Of a DNA stretch of 9,873 nt, positions 1 to 4,605 are shown piece by piece. Source of the stretch: Candidatus Bathyarchaeota archaeon UBA185 (GTDB taxonomy: Archaea; Thermoproteota; Bathyarchaeia; 40CM-2-53-6); NCBI GenBank assembly GCA_002495485.1, contig DAFH01000098.1, positions 1 through 9,873 of the forward strand. Reading direction: 5' to 3'. Within the stretch, counting starts at the first letter, position 1. Every line of letters starts with the position of its first letter. The notes under the pieces were generated by a model. It worked only from the letters and a program-made list of their open reading frames with translations, searched no databases and was not told where the DNA came from. Made by a program: the position numbers and the translations under genes.

Positions 1-2
1 AG

Positions 3-443
3 ACGTCATTCAAGGAACCCCCCTTCAAGTTTGAAGCTGGCACCACGGACATTGCAGGAGCGATTGGGCTCGGAACAGCGGTTGACTACCTCACCAAGAT
101 TGGAATGAGGAATATTCGAAACCACGAGCGGGAGCTTACGGAGTATTCCCTCGACGAATTCCGAAAGATCAGGCAATTGAGAATCTATGGATCTGAAGAT
201 GCAGATCTGCGAGGTGGAGTCATCAGCTTCAACCTTGGTGATGTTCACGCGCATGACATGGCCTCTCTGTTAGACGAGGACGGAATCGCGGTGAGGTCAG
301 GCCATCACTGTGCTCAGCCTCTCATGGAGAGGTTGGGCGCACCTGCGACCACTCGTGCCAGTTTCTATCTCTACAATACGGAAGAAGAAGTTGACCGGCT
401 TGCCGAGTCGATCCGCAGAGCTGGGAGCGTTTTCAAGATTTGA
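3..443 (+). CDS. sufS: Cysteine desulfurase SufS, C-terminal 146 residues (5' end outside window)
   Basis: PLP-dependent desulfurase that takes sulfur from cysteine as an enzyme-bound persulfide and passes it to the Fe-S scaffold in the cytoplasm. The frame is open from the left edge, so the start and the PLP-binding lysine lie outside the window. Visible family landmarks are FEAGTTDIAGAIGLG near the left edge, the GGVISFNLGDVHAHD segment, the active-site loop RSGHHCAQP with its catalytic Cys codon at 309-311, and the TTRASFYLYNT substrate/PLP region. The helical end EEEVDRLAESIRRA is typical of SufS/CsdA (class II). The TGA stop at 441-443 overlaps the TTG start of the next gene by two bases, which implies translational coupling. 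No truncation or frameshift is visible. The class is certain; SufS rather than CsdA is supported mainly by the adjacent SufU gene. Confidence 0.95.
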   Translation, partial: TSFKEPPFKFEAGTTDIAGAIGLGTAVDYLTKIGMRNIRNHERELTEYSLDEFRKIRQLRIYGSEDADLRGGVISFNLGDVHAHDMASLLDEDGIAVRSGHHCAQPLMERLGAPATTRASFYLYNTEEEVDRLAESIRRAGSVFKI

Positions 444-850
444 GCTCGGTCTATTCCGAGATCATACTCGACTACTACCGTCATCCCAGGAACAAGGGAA
501 CACTGGCCCATCCTCACATCAAGGCCAAGGACACGAATCCCCTCTGCGGCGATATCATTGAGATGCAGCTCGAGCTGGACGGGAACAACATGGTGAAAGA
601 GGTCAAGTTCAACGGTCAGGGATGCGCTATAAGCCAAGCATCGGCCTCGATGCTCACCGAGATGGTGAAGGGAAAGAAACTGGACGATGTCCGGGCAATC
701 TCCAAAGAGGATATTCTCTCGCTGATCGGTGGACAGCTCAGCGCCGTTAGGCTGAAATGCGCTCTGCTCTCACTCAAAGTATTGAAGACTGGCGTCTATG
801 GTTATCTCGGTTCAGCAGAGACGGCTAAAGACGAACTCTCCTCGTTGTAG
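440..850 (+). CDS. sufU: SufU/IscU-type Fe-S cluster assembly scaffold protein
   Basis: Small cytoplasmic NifU-N family protein of 136 residues that accepts persulfide sulfur from SufS and serves as scaffold or sulfur relay. The N-terminus YSEIILDYYRHPRNKG is diagnostic. The three conserved cysteines are C36 (NPLCGD, with D38), C62 (GQGCAISQASASML) and C107 (RLKCALL). The residue before C107 is Lys, not the His of IscU, and the LPPVK chaperone motif is absent; both point to SufU. However, the C62-C107 spacing (45 residues) resembles IscU (C63-C106) and lacks the roughly 18-residue insertion of Bacillus SufU (C66-C128). It is therefore a short, archaeal-style SufU. The TTG start at 440 is the only start that gives the full family N-terminus, and it overlaps the sufS stop. 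Confidence 0.93.
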   Translation: MSSVYSEIILDYYRHPRNKGTLAHPHIKAKDTNPLCGDIIEMQLELDGNNMVKEVKFNGQGCAISQASASMLTEMVKGKKLDDVRAISKEDILSLIGGQLSAVRLKCALLSLKVLKTGVYGYLGSAETAKDELSSL

Positions 851-1193
851 AACAGGCGATCCCTAAGACCTCCACCGAGGGGCTGCCTCTGCAACCCCAT
901 CAATTCGAACCGCCTTCTTGAAGACTGACCCTGACGCGAACGTCCTGTTTGCTAGGCTCCGCCCGTGTCTGGTCGGCCGAGTCCCGAGACTAGTGTCCAT
1001 ATTTGACGGGTACCTGTCAAGAACTGATCACTTGAGGAAAGATGAACAGTAGTTCGGTTGATCAGTTACAGTAAATCTCTGGATATACGCACAGCCGGGC
1101 AAGATGTGCTCTCGCAACAGCTCTTGGAGTTACACCCTGATTATGCCATTGCCGAAGCTTAGCTCTAATCAGCACAGTGGTTTGGCGGATAAA
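851..1193 (+). other. Non-coding region between sufU and the AbrB-like gene
   Basis: These 343 bp have no convincing gene on either strand. They contain one clear structure, a perfect 9-bp inverted repeat at 1022-1030/1059-1067. They also contain the conserved leader of the AbrB-like gene (from about 1081, with GGATATA at 1081-1087). The leader matches a second copy near 1531-1640. Translation could be read in the AbrB frame from 1104, but that stretch has no domain similarity and lies inside the duplicated leader. Confidence 0.6.
1022..1067. repeat. Perfect 9-bp inverted repeat (AACTGATCA ... TGATCAGTT)
   Basis: The arms are 1022-1030 and 1059-1067, separated by 28 bp. The pair does not extend inward or outward. 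It lies about 130 bp upstream of the AbrB-like start and about 14 bp upstream of a GGATATA element. An operator, a transcript hairpin or a chance palindrome are all possible. The 28-bp loop makes a simple terminator unlikely, and there is no following T-run. Confidence 0.5.
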
Positions 1194-1265
1194 ATGGCCA
1201 TACAACTAACGCCTACAAGGATCAAAGGGAGCAAGTACCTCCTCATTCCCAAGGATCTTGCACAG
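1126..1265 (+). repeat. Direct repeat copy 1: leader plus 5' part of the AbrB-like gene
   Basis: The first 26 bases (1126-1151) match 1573-1598 at 23 of 26 positions, with the shared core CCTGATTATGCCA. In both copies the distance from the repeat start to the ATG is exactly 68 bp. Similarity resumes in the coding part and ends around AAGGATCTTGC-CACAG. This indicates duplication of a leader-plus-gene module, not chance similarity. Confidence 0.7.
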
Positions 1266-1379
1266 CTCTTGGAGATTGACGACAAAAGCGTCCTCAATCT
1301 GACGGTTGAAGAATCACCGAAAGGGCAGCGTCTTGTCTACTCTATTCGAGAAAGAGCTAGCAATTCTGCTGCAGACTAG
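1194..1379 (+). CDS. Small AbrB/SpoVT-type (swapped-hairpin) DNA-binding protein, 61 aa
   Basis: Predicted dimeric swapped-hairpin beta-barrel transcription regulator or antitoxin-like protein. Residues 5-33 (LTPTRIKGSKYLLIPKDLAQ followed by LLEIDDKS) follow the family pattern: a first strand, the LIPKDLA strand-turn, a short hydrophobic helix, then acidic D-D and the second strand VLNLTVEE. At 61 residues the protein is one domain with almost no tail. The ATG at 1194 is preferred. The same frame is open back to 1104, but the extra residues have no domain character, and the paralogous copy also places its ATG exactly 68 bp after the conserved leader. No toxin-like partner is adjacent, so a solo regulator fits better than an antitoxin. 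It could regulate the downstream surface locus or itself; nothing in the sequence decides. Confidence 0.72.
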   Translation: MAIQLTPTRIKGSKYLLIPKDLAQLLEIDDKSVLNLTVEESPKGQRLVYSIRERASNSAAD

Positions 1380-1572
1380 GTGCACAGACACGACGGATGG
1401 AAAGGAAGTTGGGAAACATCCGGAGGGTCCCGGGCAACTATTCACCTGCCAAGGCTTCATCACAAGTGGATTACTTGCCCGCGACCCTACCGGTCGGACG
1501 AAACGCTCTGAACCAGTCGACCTAATCGCCGGATATCCTCATCAGGAAGAGTGTGACCCCAGAATTATGATT

Positions 1573-1709
1573 GGGGTTACAGCCTGATTATGCCAATGTT
1601 CTGGCTTCCATCCAGTCGAACCATCAAGTTGGTAGAAGGAATGGTTGCTCAGCCAACACTTACTAGGACTGATGGAACCCACCTCATCCCTAAGGATCTT
1701 GCGTCACAG
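1573..1709 (+). repeat. Direct repeat copy 2 (decayed)
   Basis: This is the partner of 1126-1265, offset by 447 bp. The leader block at 1573-1598 is the best-conserved part. In the coding part there is a net two-codon deletion before LIPKDLA and a one-codon insertion just after it, so the reading frame is kept up to the point of divergence. A weaker match extends upstream to GGATAT at 1531 (versus 1081), so the duplicated unit may include the promoter. Confidence 0.65.
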
Positions 1710-1736
1710 TCAGACGATAATTACACGATACCATGA
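1641..1736 (+). pseudogene. Truncated second copy of the AbrB-like gene, 31 codons
   Basis: The ATG at 1641 opens MVAQPTLTRTDGT-HLIPKDLA, which aligns with the 5' half of the 61-residue protein (MAIQLTPTRIKGSKYLLIPKDLA). It then diverges to SQSDDNYTIP and stops at TGA 1734-1736. The second half of the fold (helix and last strands) is missing, so it cannot form a normal swapped-hairpin barrel. The leader is better preserved than the 3' half. Either this is a decaying duplicate, or a short peptide that still carries the first strand; the first is more likely. Confidence 0.6.
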
Positions 1737-1775
1737 GGAAGAGCACAACTGGCGCTGGCTCCCGAGTTCTTCGTA

Positions 1776-2381
1776 TTGCTGGGAATTACTATCTTCCTAG
1801 CTGTGAGCGTTATAACTGCCCTGCTTGATCGCCATCTATCATCGATTCTTCAGTACCTATTCCAAGGCGCAGCAGGAGCGGGGTTGGGAGAGCTTCTCCT
1901 AAGCCAAGGACTTAGCGGGGCTACTCGCGTTTGGGCGGGCATTGTCTATCTAGCAGTTGCCCTCTCCAGCTTGATTGCCGTGAATATTCGACTTGCAATA
2001 TTTCGCCGAGCAATGAACATTGCTTCAATCTTTTCGCAAATGATGACAGTGCCTGTTGTGATGATCTCGGCGCTATTTCTCTCCTCGTTCCTCGAAAACG
2101 GTGGAGAACTATACTTCTCCTTGGCCTCTATGGTGACTGTTGCAGTTTTGGTGCTCGTGGCGGACCTGAGCATTTTCGGACTGTTGCGCGAATGCTCCAG
2201 GTATGGCAGGATCAGAGCTGGTGAACTGGTTGCGTTTCCTTACACAACAGCACGGGCATCAACGGACGATGTTGAGCCGGGTTTGGAGCTGCATCGGCGC
2301 TCTGAGCGGGATTCCGCATTGCGTCGACACCCTGTGCAAGAAGAAGAATGGGAGGAGTCTCCCACAAAGACGGAGGATTAA
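1776..2381 (+). CDS. Unknown four-TM membrane protein with hydrophilic C-terminal tail (201 aa)
   Basis: I do not recognise the family. Predicted membrane segments lie at about residues 2-17, 53-70, 90-106 and 112-137; a moderately hydrophobic, Gly/Ala-rich stretch at 25-42 could be a fifth. After residue 140 the chain is hydrophilic and presumably cytoplasmic, with RRSERD, RRHP and then an acidic end containing EEEWEESPTKTED. The start is uncertain: TTG at 1776 is the first usual start codon after the in-frame TGA at 1734, and it has no ribosome binding site, consistent with a leaderless or weakly translated first gene. The GGAGG at 2372-2376 lies inside its last codons and the stop TAA (2379-2381) is 9 bp before the next ATG, so the two membrane genes form an operon. 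A structural partner of the surface proteins downstream is an inference from context only. Confidence 0.7.
   Translation: MLGITIFLAVSVITALLDRHLSSILQYLFQGAAGAGLGELLLSQGLSGATRVWAGIVYLAVALSSLIAVNIRLAIFRRAMNIASIFSQMMTVPVVMISALFLSSFLENGGELYFSLASMVTVAVLVLVADLSIFGLLRECSRYGRIRAGELVAFPYTTARASTDDVEPGLELHRRSERDSALRRHPVQEEEWEESPTKTED
2372..2376 (+). promoter_or_regulatory. Ribosome binding site with two candidate starts
   Basis: The GGAGG sits 4 nt before an ATG at 2381 that overlaps the upstream stop (TAATG), and 14 nt before the ATG at 2391. The 2381 frame closes after 16 codons, while 2391 opens the 150-residue membrane protein. The long spacing to the productive start is unusual. It could mean weak translation or a short leader peptide. 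Confidence 0.5.
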
Positions 2382-2390
2382 TGGCAGAGC

Positions 2391-2843
2391 ATGGAATTCG
2401 CCAAGTACATTTTGGATCTAATGCACAGTAGGCAGGTCCGGTTAGGTCTCTTGTTAATTTCAACGTCAATCATCATCACCGCTGGTCTACTCGCTTACAA
2501 CAGGATCTCGTATGAGTTTCCTCTAGCAGTGGGCAACACGGGCCAGTCTGCGCTAGGCCCCCCAACTTCAGCAGGAGTAGGCATAGTATTCGCCATGATA
2601 GTCTTTGCAGCAATCTTGGGATTCGGCGCTATCCTCAGCGTATTCGGTTCCTTGCGTAACGTGTCCAAACGAATCAGCGAAATCGTTGTGCGAGAGCCGT
2701 CTTCTAAAGGGTCGATCTCCGGATCTCAAAAGAAGGAGGAGTGGGAGAACGCTTCAACGGGGAGTAAGAGCAGGGCGACAGACGATGAGATCCTCAAAGC
2801 ACTTTCGAATTCCAAGGACAAGAAAGCGGCAAAGGCGGAATAG
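2391..2843 (+). CDS. Unknown two-TM membrane protein with charged cytoplasmic tail (150 aa)
   Basis: No family is recognised. TM1 is at about residues 17-36 (LGLLLISTSIIITAGLLAY) and TM2 at 63-87 (Gly-rich, GIVFAMIVFAAILGFGAIL). A roughly 26-residue outside loop between them contains PLAVGNTGQSALGPPTS. With R/K before TM1 and SLRNVSKR after TM2, both ends are predicted inside (positive-inside rule). The tail (88-150) carries KKEEWENASTGS and ends in the helical, Lys-rich DDEILKALSNSKDKKAAKAE. The EEWE motif is shared with the gene just upstream and with the giant repeat protein. The gene is co-transcribed with the upstream membrane gene (9-bp gap). A later in-frame ATG at 2421 is possible but would shorten the positively charged lead. 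Confidence 0.72.
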   Translation: MEFAKYILDLMHSRQVRLGLLLISTSIIITAGLLAYNRISYEFPLAVGNTGQSALGPPTSAGVGIVFAMIVFAAILGFGAILSVFGSLRNVSKRISEIVVREPSSKGSISGSQKKEEWENASTGSKSRATDDEILKALSNSKDKKAAKAE

Positions 2844-2967
2844 CTAATGGTTCGAGCAGACTGCTTCCAATAGACAACCACAGTACCACCTCCGGCTTCA
2901 CAGGGTAACACAGCCCAAAAGAAAGGGCACCGGTTGTCACGTGGATTCTCGGTAAAGACACCATTGA

Positions 2968-2976
2968 GGGAGGTGA
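2968..2976 (+). promoter_or_regulatory. Strong Shine-Dalgarno (GGGAGGTGA) for the exported 225-aa protein
   Basis: GGAGGTGA is a near-perfect complement to the conserved 16S rRNA 3' end. It lies 10 nt before the ATG at 2987. It sets the start of this gene clearly and contrasts with the absent or weak sites of the genes before it. Confidence 0.75.
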
Positions 2977-2986
2977 GCGAGTAAGA

Positions 2987-3664
2987 ATGAATTTCCTCAA
3001 GATTGAATGGACAAAGAAGAGAGGTGCAATCGCTCTCTTGGCATGTGGTCTGGTTGTCACGAGCTTCATTCTCGGGGGCTATGTAGCCACTGGGAATTGG
3101 AATCCGTGGGGCAACAAGCACTATTACCAGAATCTGAATGTCAACTTCGGCTACTGTGTAAGCGGGTCACAGAACTTCTGTAGCTCGGTACACAACACCA
3201 TGTACAACAGCGGAGTTGCCTGGCTCGACCAGGTAATGCAAGGTACTACCGGTACTGTCACTAACGGGTGCTTCCCATCCGCAACCTGCGGTATGAGCTT
3301 CATCGCACTATCCGGCAGTTCAGTGACACTGGCCGCCGGTGACACATCATACGGCGTAAGCCAAGGCAACTGTGGAGCAGCTGGCAGCGAAGGCGGTAGT
3401 GAGATCGTTGCTGCTAACGGTCTTCAGCGCGCCGCGGCTACAACTAACACTCTGCTTTCGGGCGCCACTGGCAGCACTTCGGTCTTGCAAAAGACCTTCA
3501 CATCAACAGCTACCCAAACAGTTGACCTTGCCTGCTTAGTCAGCTTTGGCACTGCCAGCAGTGCGAGCAGTATCCAGCTTGCCGCTGCGTCGTTCACAGG
3601 TGTGACTCTGAACAACGGTGACACGATCCAGATCACCTGGACACTGACCTGGACATGGGCCTAG
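2987..3664 (+). CDS. Exported, membrane-anchored Cys-rich beta protein (225 aa)
   Basis: The N-terminus is KKR followed by a TM or signal-anchor at residues 14-36, with no clear signal peptidase site. The rest should lie outside the cell and is rich in Ser, Thr, Gly, Ala and Asn. Six Cys are exposed: C57, C65, C95, C101, C129 and C183 (YCVSGSQNFC, GCFPSATC, GNC, LAC), enough for three disulfides. The C-terminus, SFTGVTLNNGDTIQITWTLTWTWA, reads as paired beta strands. It resembles the last strands of small beta-sandwich surface proteins common in archaeal genomes, a resemblance from general knowledge and not from a search. The protein ends right after this strand, so the domain is complete. 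A pilus or fibre subunit, or an S-layer-associated protein, is possible. The start is secured by the Shine-Dalgarno site 10 nt upstream. Confidence 0.78.
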   Translation: MNFLKIEWTKKRGAIALLACGLVVTSFILGGYVATGNWNPWGNKHYYQNLNVNFGYCVSGSQNFCSSVHNTMYNSGVAWLDQVMQGTTGTVTNGCFPSATCGMSFIALSGSSVTLAAGDTSYGVSQGNCGAAGSEGGSEIVAANGLQRAAATTNTLLSGATGSTSVLQKTFTSTATQTVDLACLVSFGTASSASSIQLAAASFTGVTLNNGDTIQITWTLTWTWA

Positions 3665-3697
3665 ACACTGCGGAAGCTTAGTCGCCAGCTACCCGTT

Positions 3698-3720
3698 TTC
3701 TTTCGAGGGAGGCCTAAGCT
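3698..3720 (+). promoter_or_regulatory. Leader with Shine-Dalgarno GAGGGAGG, homologous to the leader at 4584-4605
   Basis: GAGGGAGG (3705-3712) lies 8 nt before the ACG at 3721. The leader TTCTTTCGAGGGAGG..TAAGCT aligns with TTCTTTGGAGGAGGG..TAACT of the giant gene with one gap. In that alignment the ACG here falls on the ATG there. This supports translation starting at 3721, not at the ATG 45 bp later. Confidence 0.6.
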
Positions 3721-4101
3721 ACGAGGAAAAAGCTCGTCATTGGAATAGCCGTCCTGTCAGTCACAATGACAGGTCTGTTCCTCACTTACTGGTTCGACCC
3801 CGGCCGAGCAGTCTGGACCAGAAACGGGATTGTAGCTGCGGTGCATCAATACCCAGACTCCAACACCGGGACGAACTGGAGTGTCTTGGTCTACATCTAT
3901 CAGCAGAACAGCATGGGATACCTTGTGAACACGGGCTACGTCGCGCTAAACGGTCTCGGCACTTCAGGTCACGGAAACTTTTGCTGGAATGACGGACATA
4001 ACAGCTGCCTCGGCACGCCTCTAGCCTTCAGCCTGAACCAAACTCTTACTGTCGAAGCTCTGAACAATGGAAACTTCATGCTCCAGAACCGTCAAGTGTG
4101 A
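3721..4101 (+). CDS. Small exported protein, probable ACG start (126 aa)
   Basis: Not a family I recognise. From ACG 3721 the N-terminus reads xRKKLVIGIAVLSVTMTGLFLTYWF, a classic positive-then-hydrophobic signal or anchor segment. Starting instead at the first ATG (3766) removes the RKK and most of the hydrophobic core. There is a stop (TAA 3715-3717) two codons upstream, so no other usual start exists before 3766. The ectodomain (27-126) is aromatic- and Asn-rich, with alternating strands such as WSVLVYIYQQ and a Cys pair, C88 and C96 (NFCWNDGHNSCLG), likely disulfide-bonded. It is 56 bp downstream of the 225-residue exported gene and probably in the same transcript. Either ACG is a true rare start, or it is a mutated or misread ATG. 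The coding frame is solid from 3766 in either case. Confidence 0.7.
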   Translation, partial: TRKKLVIGIAVLSVTMTGLFLTYWFDPGRAVWTRNGIVAAVHQYPDSNTGTNWSVLVYIYQQNSMGYLVNTGYVALNGLGTSGHGNFCWNDGHNSCLGTPLAFSLNQTLTVEALNNGNFMLQNRQV

Positions 4102-4153
4102 ATGAGCTAGAGATTCACACAACGGCTCTACTCCGATTTTCCACGCATGAGAT

Positions 4154-4200
4154 CTTACGACCCGTCTGTTCCGACTCGACAGTCCGAACTCAGTCGTAAG
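4154..4200. repeat. 8-bp inverted repeat CTTACGAC ... GTCGTAAG with inner stem
   Basis: The arms at 4154-4161 and 4193-4200 are perfect. Inside them, CTGT (4166-4169) can pair with ACAG (4179-4182). The structure is 52 bp after the stop of the small exported gene. It has no T-run, so it is not a classic intrinsic terminator. A transcript-end or processing hairpin, or a protein-binding site, are options. Confidence 0.4.
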
Positions 4201-4446
4201 GAGACAGTTTGCTGCCGATAGGCTGAGAACTGTTCTTTAGGAATCCCCCCGGGCGTCCTAGAAGTGTCACCTCAATTCTTGGCTAGAACGGTTCGAGGTG
4301 CCGGAGCCGTGCAATTCGAGTCCTCCCATTCCCAAAGTCTCAATCCACATTTTCTTGTGGACTAAGCAGTTGCATTGTTTCGCGGTTCCGAGGAGCTAAC
4401 ATCGAGTGTTACAACACACGTATTCAACCGCGCGGCTCCGTTCGGT

Positions 4447-4484
4447 ATCGGCGCAAATGACCACCACGTGAGACTCGCGCCGAT
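4447..4484. repeat. 8-bp GC-rich inverted repeat ATCGGCGC ... GCGCCGAT
   Basis: Perfect arms at 4447-4454 and 4477-4484 flank a 22-bp spacer with a CACGTG palindrome at 4466-4471. It lies about 120 bp upstream of the giant gene start. It is a candidate regulator-binding site or structured leader of the surface operon. Confidence 0.42.
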
Positions 4485-4589
4485 TCAAAATGCTTCACAA
4501 TGCGATAATTCTGATTCGGCTGAAGCGGCGATTCGATCTGAAGTCAACCGCCGTGTGTGAGGCTTCTAAGCCGCCGGGCGACTTTCTTT

Positions 4590-4598
4590 GGAGGAGGG
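4590..4598 (+). promoter_or_regulatory. Shine-Dalgarno GGAGGAGGG that sets the giant gene start
   Basis: It ends 7 nt before the ATG at 4606. The frame is also open from TTG 4588, but that start would place the Shine-Dalgarno inside the coding region and add non-signal residues. ATG 4606, or the adjacent ATG 4609, is therefore the start. Confidence 0.8.
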
Positions 4599-4605
4599 TC
4601 TAACT

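Larger units (their letters stand above)
1380..1775 (+). other. Intergenic region mostly made of the decayed duplicate
   Basis: This is 396 bp between the AbrB-like gene and the first membrane protein. The right half is the decayed duplicate at 1531-1736. The left half (1380-1530) has no recognisable gene; its only structure is a 5-bp stem (CGACC/GGTCG) around 1481-1496. An open frame that overlaps the AbrB-like gene and runs to about 1587 has no family character. Confidence 0.5.
4102..4605 (+). other. Gene-poor 504-bp stretch before the giant repeat gene
   Basis: There is no convincing gene on either strand. It contains two inverted repeats (4154-4200 and 4447-4484), a small 6-bp hairpin TCCACA-TTTTCT-TGTGGA (4344-4361), and the leader of the giant gene at its right end. 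The promoter of the two giant genes presumably lies here, but I see no clear TATA/BRE pair. One 61-codon open frame (4375-4560) looks random. Confidence 0.5.

Noticed and set aside
1104..1193. 30-residue N-terminal extension of the AbrB-like protein
   Set aside because: These residues lie in a duplicated leader that is not kept in frame as coding in the second copy. The AbrB fold starts right after ATG 1194.
1306..1587. 93-codon open frame overlapping the AbrB-like gene
   Set aside because: It is a different frame of the AbrB gene running into non-coding sequence, without domain features or a ribosome binding site.
1733..1778. A better start for the four-TM protein (ATG 1733)
   Set aside because: That ATG is in another frame and closes after about 30 codons. 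The TM frame has only TTG 1776 as a usual start.
2726..3121. Minus-strand open frames across the gap between the two-TM gene and the 225-residue exported gene
   Set aside because: They overlap two well-supported + strand genes and a strong + strand ribosome binding site, and show no protein features.
4285..4335. tRNA-like 3' end (TTCGAGTCC...CCATTCCCA)
   Set aside because: The T-loop-like string has no pairing T-stem, and no complementary 5' acceptor or anticodon arm can be found upstream. It is at most a chance match or a relic.
4375..4560. 61-codon open frame before the giant gene
   Set aside because: It has a TTG start without a ribosome binding site, no domain or signal features and mixed random composition, and it overlaps an inverted repeat.
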